A DNA stretch of 64,000 nucleotides from Mycoplana rhizolycopersici. Lineage in GTDB: Bacteria; Pseudomonadota; Alphaproteobacteria; Rhizobiales; Rhizobiaceae. A program made the translations under genes and the position numbers. Numbering within the stretch: position 1 is the stretch's first letter; each line of letters starts with the position of its first letter. The stretch lies in the NCBI RefSeq assembly GCF_013378445.1, contig NZ_JABXYK010000003.1:124001-188000 (forward strand), in the 5' to 3' direction. Below, piece after piece: positions 62,646-64,000 of the stretch. The notes under the pieces were generated by a model that saw only the letters and a program-made list of their open reading frames with translations, searched no databases and had not been told where the DNA came from.

Positions 62646-62663
62646 ATTGACGTAAACGTCAAT
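62646..62663. promoter_or_regulatory. 18-base palindromic operator candidate upstream of fadD
   Basis: ATTGACGT-AA-ACGTCAAT is a perfect 8-2-8 palindrome, 133 bases upstream of the fadD ATG. It fits the TTnACGTnnACGTnAA form that I recall for LiuR-like MerR-family regulators of fatty-acid and branched-chain amino-acid breakdown. An extra half-site ATGACGT follows. Confidence 0.55.
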
Positions 62664-62776
62664 ATGACGTTTCCTGCCCGGATACTGACTGCGAGATGGC
62701 GCATGCTTCCAATGCGGACTGGAAACCAGCCGCCACGCGTGAGAATATGGAAAAGCGGCCCTCAAGGAGTGGCGTC

Positions 62777-63202
62777 ATGTGTCACTGGTCAACTTCCGCA
62801 TTCCTGCTTTTCGGCCTGTCGCTTGTGACGACGGTGCCTGCTGCCGCAATCGATGCCTTGCGCCCGCGCAACGGCCCCGTCGTCGTCGGCCAGGATCCGG
62901 TCGACATGTTCGGCGCACGCGACCCCGTGGATATTCTGCGCGCGCCGCCGCTTTATCGCGGCACGCGCGGTTATACGGCCTATCGCGAGGGTTACTATCG
63001 CCACCCGAACGGCTACTGGTATCCGCGCGCCGTGTTCGGCACCGGCGAAATGCTGGGGGATGTGACCGTCGGTCCGCGGGCGCCGGTCTACGGCATGACC
63101 GCACGGAACTGGTGTGCCAATCGCTATCGCAGCTACCGGATATCGGACAATACTTACCAGCCGCTTGGCGGCGGCCCGCGCGTGATCTGCGTGCCGCAAT
63201 GA
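62777..63202 (+). CDS. BA14K-like secreted small protein
   Basis: A 141-residue protein with an N-terminal signal sequence (CHWSTSAFLLFGLSLVTTVPAAA) and a C-terminal segment NWCANRYRSYRISDNTYQPLGGGPRVIC that resembles the BA14K domain: the conserved WC...RYRSY...NTY and final Cys. The middle is rich in Tyr, Arg and Pro. BA14K-type proteins in Brucella are immunoreactive and lectin-like; the role here is unknown. ATG 62777 follows an AGGAG site; longer in-frame starts would spoil the signal peptide. Confidence 0.72.
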   Translation: MCHWSTSAFLLFGLSLVTTVPAAAIDALRPRNGPVVVGQDPVDMFGARDPVDILRAPPLYRGTRGYTAYREGYYRHPNGYWYPRAVFGTGEMLGDVTVGPRAPVYGMTARNWCANRYRSYRISDNTYQPLGGGPRVICVPQ

Positions 63203-63217
63203 TCGCGCCATCGCCCG

Positions 63218-63832
63218 TCAGCCGAGATCAGCAGTGATGATGACGTCCATGGGAATGTCATGCGCCTGCGGCCTGATTGTCGCAATCTCCTGGCTGCCGT
63301 AGCCGACGCCGATTGCAAGCGGCTTTCGCTTCAGTGCCGCCAGCGTGCGGTCGAAGAAGCCGCCACCATAGCCGAGCCGGTAGAGGGCAGGGTCGTAGCC
63401 GACAAGCGGAGCCACGACGATATCAGGCTCGATCACCTCACCCTCGGCAGGTATGGGAATGTCCCATATGCCGCGCGCAAGGGGGTCGCCAATCCGCCAG
63501 CTTCGGAACTGCAAAGGGCGTCGCTTTTCAACCACCACGGGGAGGAGCGCCAGCCCACCCGCCTGCCAGATTTCCTCGATCCATGGGCGTAGGTCCGGTT
63601 CGCCGCGGAATGGCCAGTAGAGACTGATGCGCCTGCGGTCCAGCGCGCCGACCGTCTCGCGCAGGCGCCTGAGGATGACGGAAGACGCAGAATGCCTGCT
63701 TTCGGGCGAGCCGGACAGGCGTTCGGTGATCAGCCGCATACGCTCATCCGCCCGCCAGGCCGCTAGCTCGGCAAGGTTTTCCGGCGCGCGCATGTCGCTG
63801 TCAACCATGCCCCGGTTTCGATTGTCCTGCAT
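63218..63832 (-). CDS. 5-formyltetrahydrofolate cyclo-ligase
   Basis: A 204-residue enzyme that turns 5-formyl-THF into 5,10-methenyl-THF with ATP. Seen: ISLYWPFRGEPDLRPWIE, LALLPVVVEKRRPLQFRSW, PDIVVAPLVGYDPALYRLGYGGGFFDRTLA (the conserved substrate and ATP-binding segment with LGYGGGFYD-type loop) and AIGVGYGSQEI. The N-terminal Lys-rich start of shorter homologues is replaced by a longer, less conserved stretch, so the start (63832, 63808 or 63793) is uncertain. Only bases after 63833, with no gene I can support, remain to the window end. Confidence 0.9.
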   Translation of the reverse strand: MQDNRNRGMVDSDMRAPENLAELAAWRADERMRLITERLSGSPESRHSASSVILRRLRETVGALDRRRISLYWPFRGEPDLRPWIEEIWQAGGLALLPVVVEKRRPLQFRSWRIGDPLARGIWDIPIPAEGEVIEPDIVVAPLVGYDPALYRLGYGGGFFDRTLAALKRKPLAIGVGYGSQEIATIRPQAHDIPMDVIITADLG

Positions 63833-64000
63833 AGGTTCGTTCCCGTTCGCATCTTGCAACGTCCTGCCGCATATCGGCCGTTGCCGCCCGAAATTTGCCG
63901 GAGCTTGCACGAGACGCAAAAAAAATGTCGCACACGCAAGGTTTTCTTTGCCATGACATCAGACACTGTTATCACGATATCAGCCAATCCGTCCTGAAAG

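Noticed and set aside
1-64000. tRNA or rRNA genes, CRISPR arrays, insertion sequences, prophage
   Set aside because: No T-loop/acceptor patterns, regularly spaced repeats, transposase or integrase motifs were found on either strand.

Overview
The window is a GC-rich block of about 64 kb from the chromosome of an alphaproteobacterium, almost certainly a member of the Rhizobiaceae (Rhizobium, Sinorhizobium/Ensifer, Shinella or a relative). The case rests on gene order and family: a malic enzyme fused to a phosphotransacetylase-like domain lies beside ornithine-lipid synthase olsB, mutS and glnD; lptC-lptA-lptB-rpoN-hpf-ptsN are in the usual rhizobial order; tsaB-rimI-fur-olsA-miaB-phoH-ybeY-corC-lnt-(HTH)-metK-trmB form one long co-directional run; and several alphaproteobacterial families are present (DUF1150, DUF1236, BA14K-like). 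I see no rRNA, tRNA, insertion sequence, prophage or CRISPR array. Coding density is high and most genes are core housekeeping genes.

Layout. 1-5.9 kb: hemW (cut by the window edge), rdgB, a VOC protein and rph run leftward; hrcA and grpE run rightward behind RpoH-like promoters; ptsN and hpf follow leftward. 5.9-10.4 kb: the LPS-transport genes lptC-lptA-lptB feed into rpoN, with a 457-base spacer before rpoN that holds a sigma-54 promoter match pointing away from rpoN and paired inverted repeats. 10.6-18.9 kb: sppA, ihfB, lapA-like, coxG-like, two RNA methyltransferases, lspA, a hybrid histidine kinase and olsB (with a Pho-box match). 19.1-31.4 kb: tme, mutS, a possible 58-residue membrane protein, glnD, murJ, a VOC protein, an M15-like peptidase and trpS. 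31.6-44.1 kb: uspA, nfuA and the long tsaB-to-trmB run. 44.2-51 kb: the small heat-shock gene with a DUF1150 partner, a nucleoside hydrolase, a chemoreceptor, a phosphoribosyltransferase and a DUF1236 protein. 50.2-56.4 kb: a metallophosphoesterase, a proline-racemase-family enzyme, a Sel1 protein, a Tat-type FecR-domain protein, a CHASE2 adenylate cyclase and a Crp/Fnr regulator. 56.7-63.8 kb: doxX, pyrE, a PfkB sugar kinase, pgi, fadD, a BA14K-like protein and 5-formyl-THF cyclo-ligase.

How the genes work together. Envelope biogenesis dominates: LPS export (lptCAB), lipoprotein maturation (lspA, lnt), peptidoglycan lipid II export (murJ), ornithine-lipid synthesis (olsB and olsA, about 16 kb apart), and envelope proteolysis. 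Nitrogen control is a second theme (rpoN, ptsN, glnD, ihfB). Proteostasis is a third (hrcA, grpE, hsp20), and its three promoter regions share one spacing pattern. The most system-like accessory region is 50.2-56.4 kb, where a cyclic-nucleotide synthase, a cyclic-nucleotide-binding regulator, a candidate periplasmic partner and a possible phosphodiesterase are neighbours. All functional calls come from reading the sequence; no database search was run.
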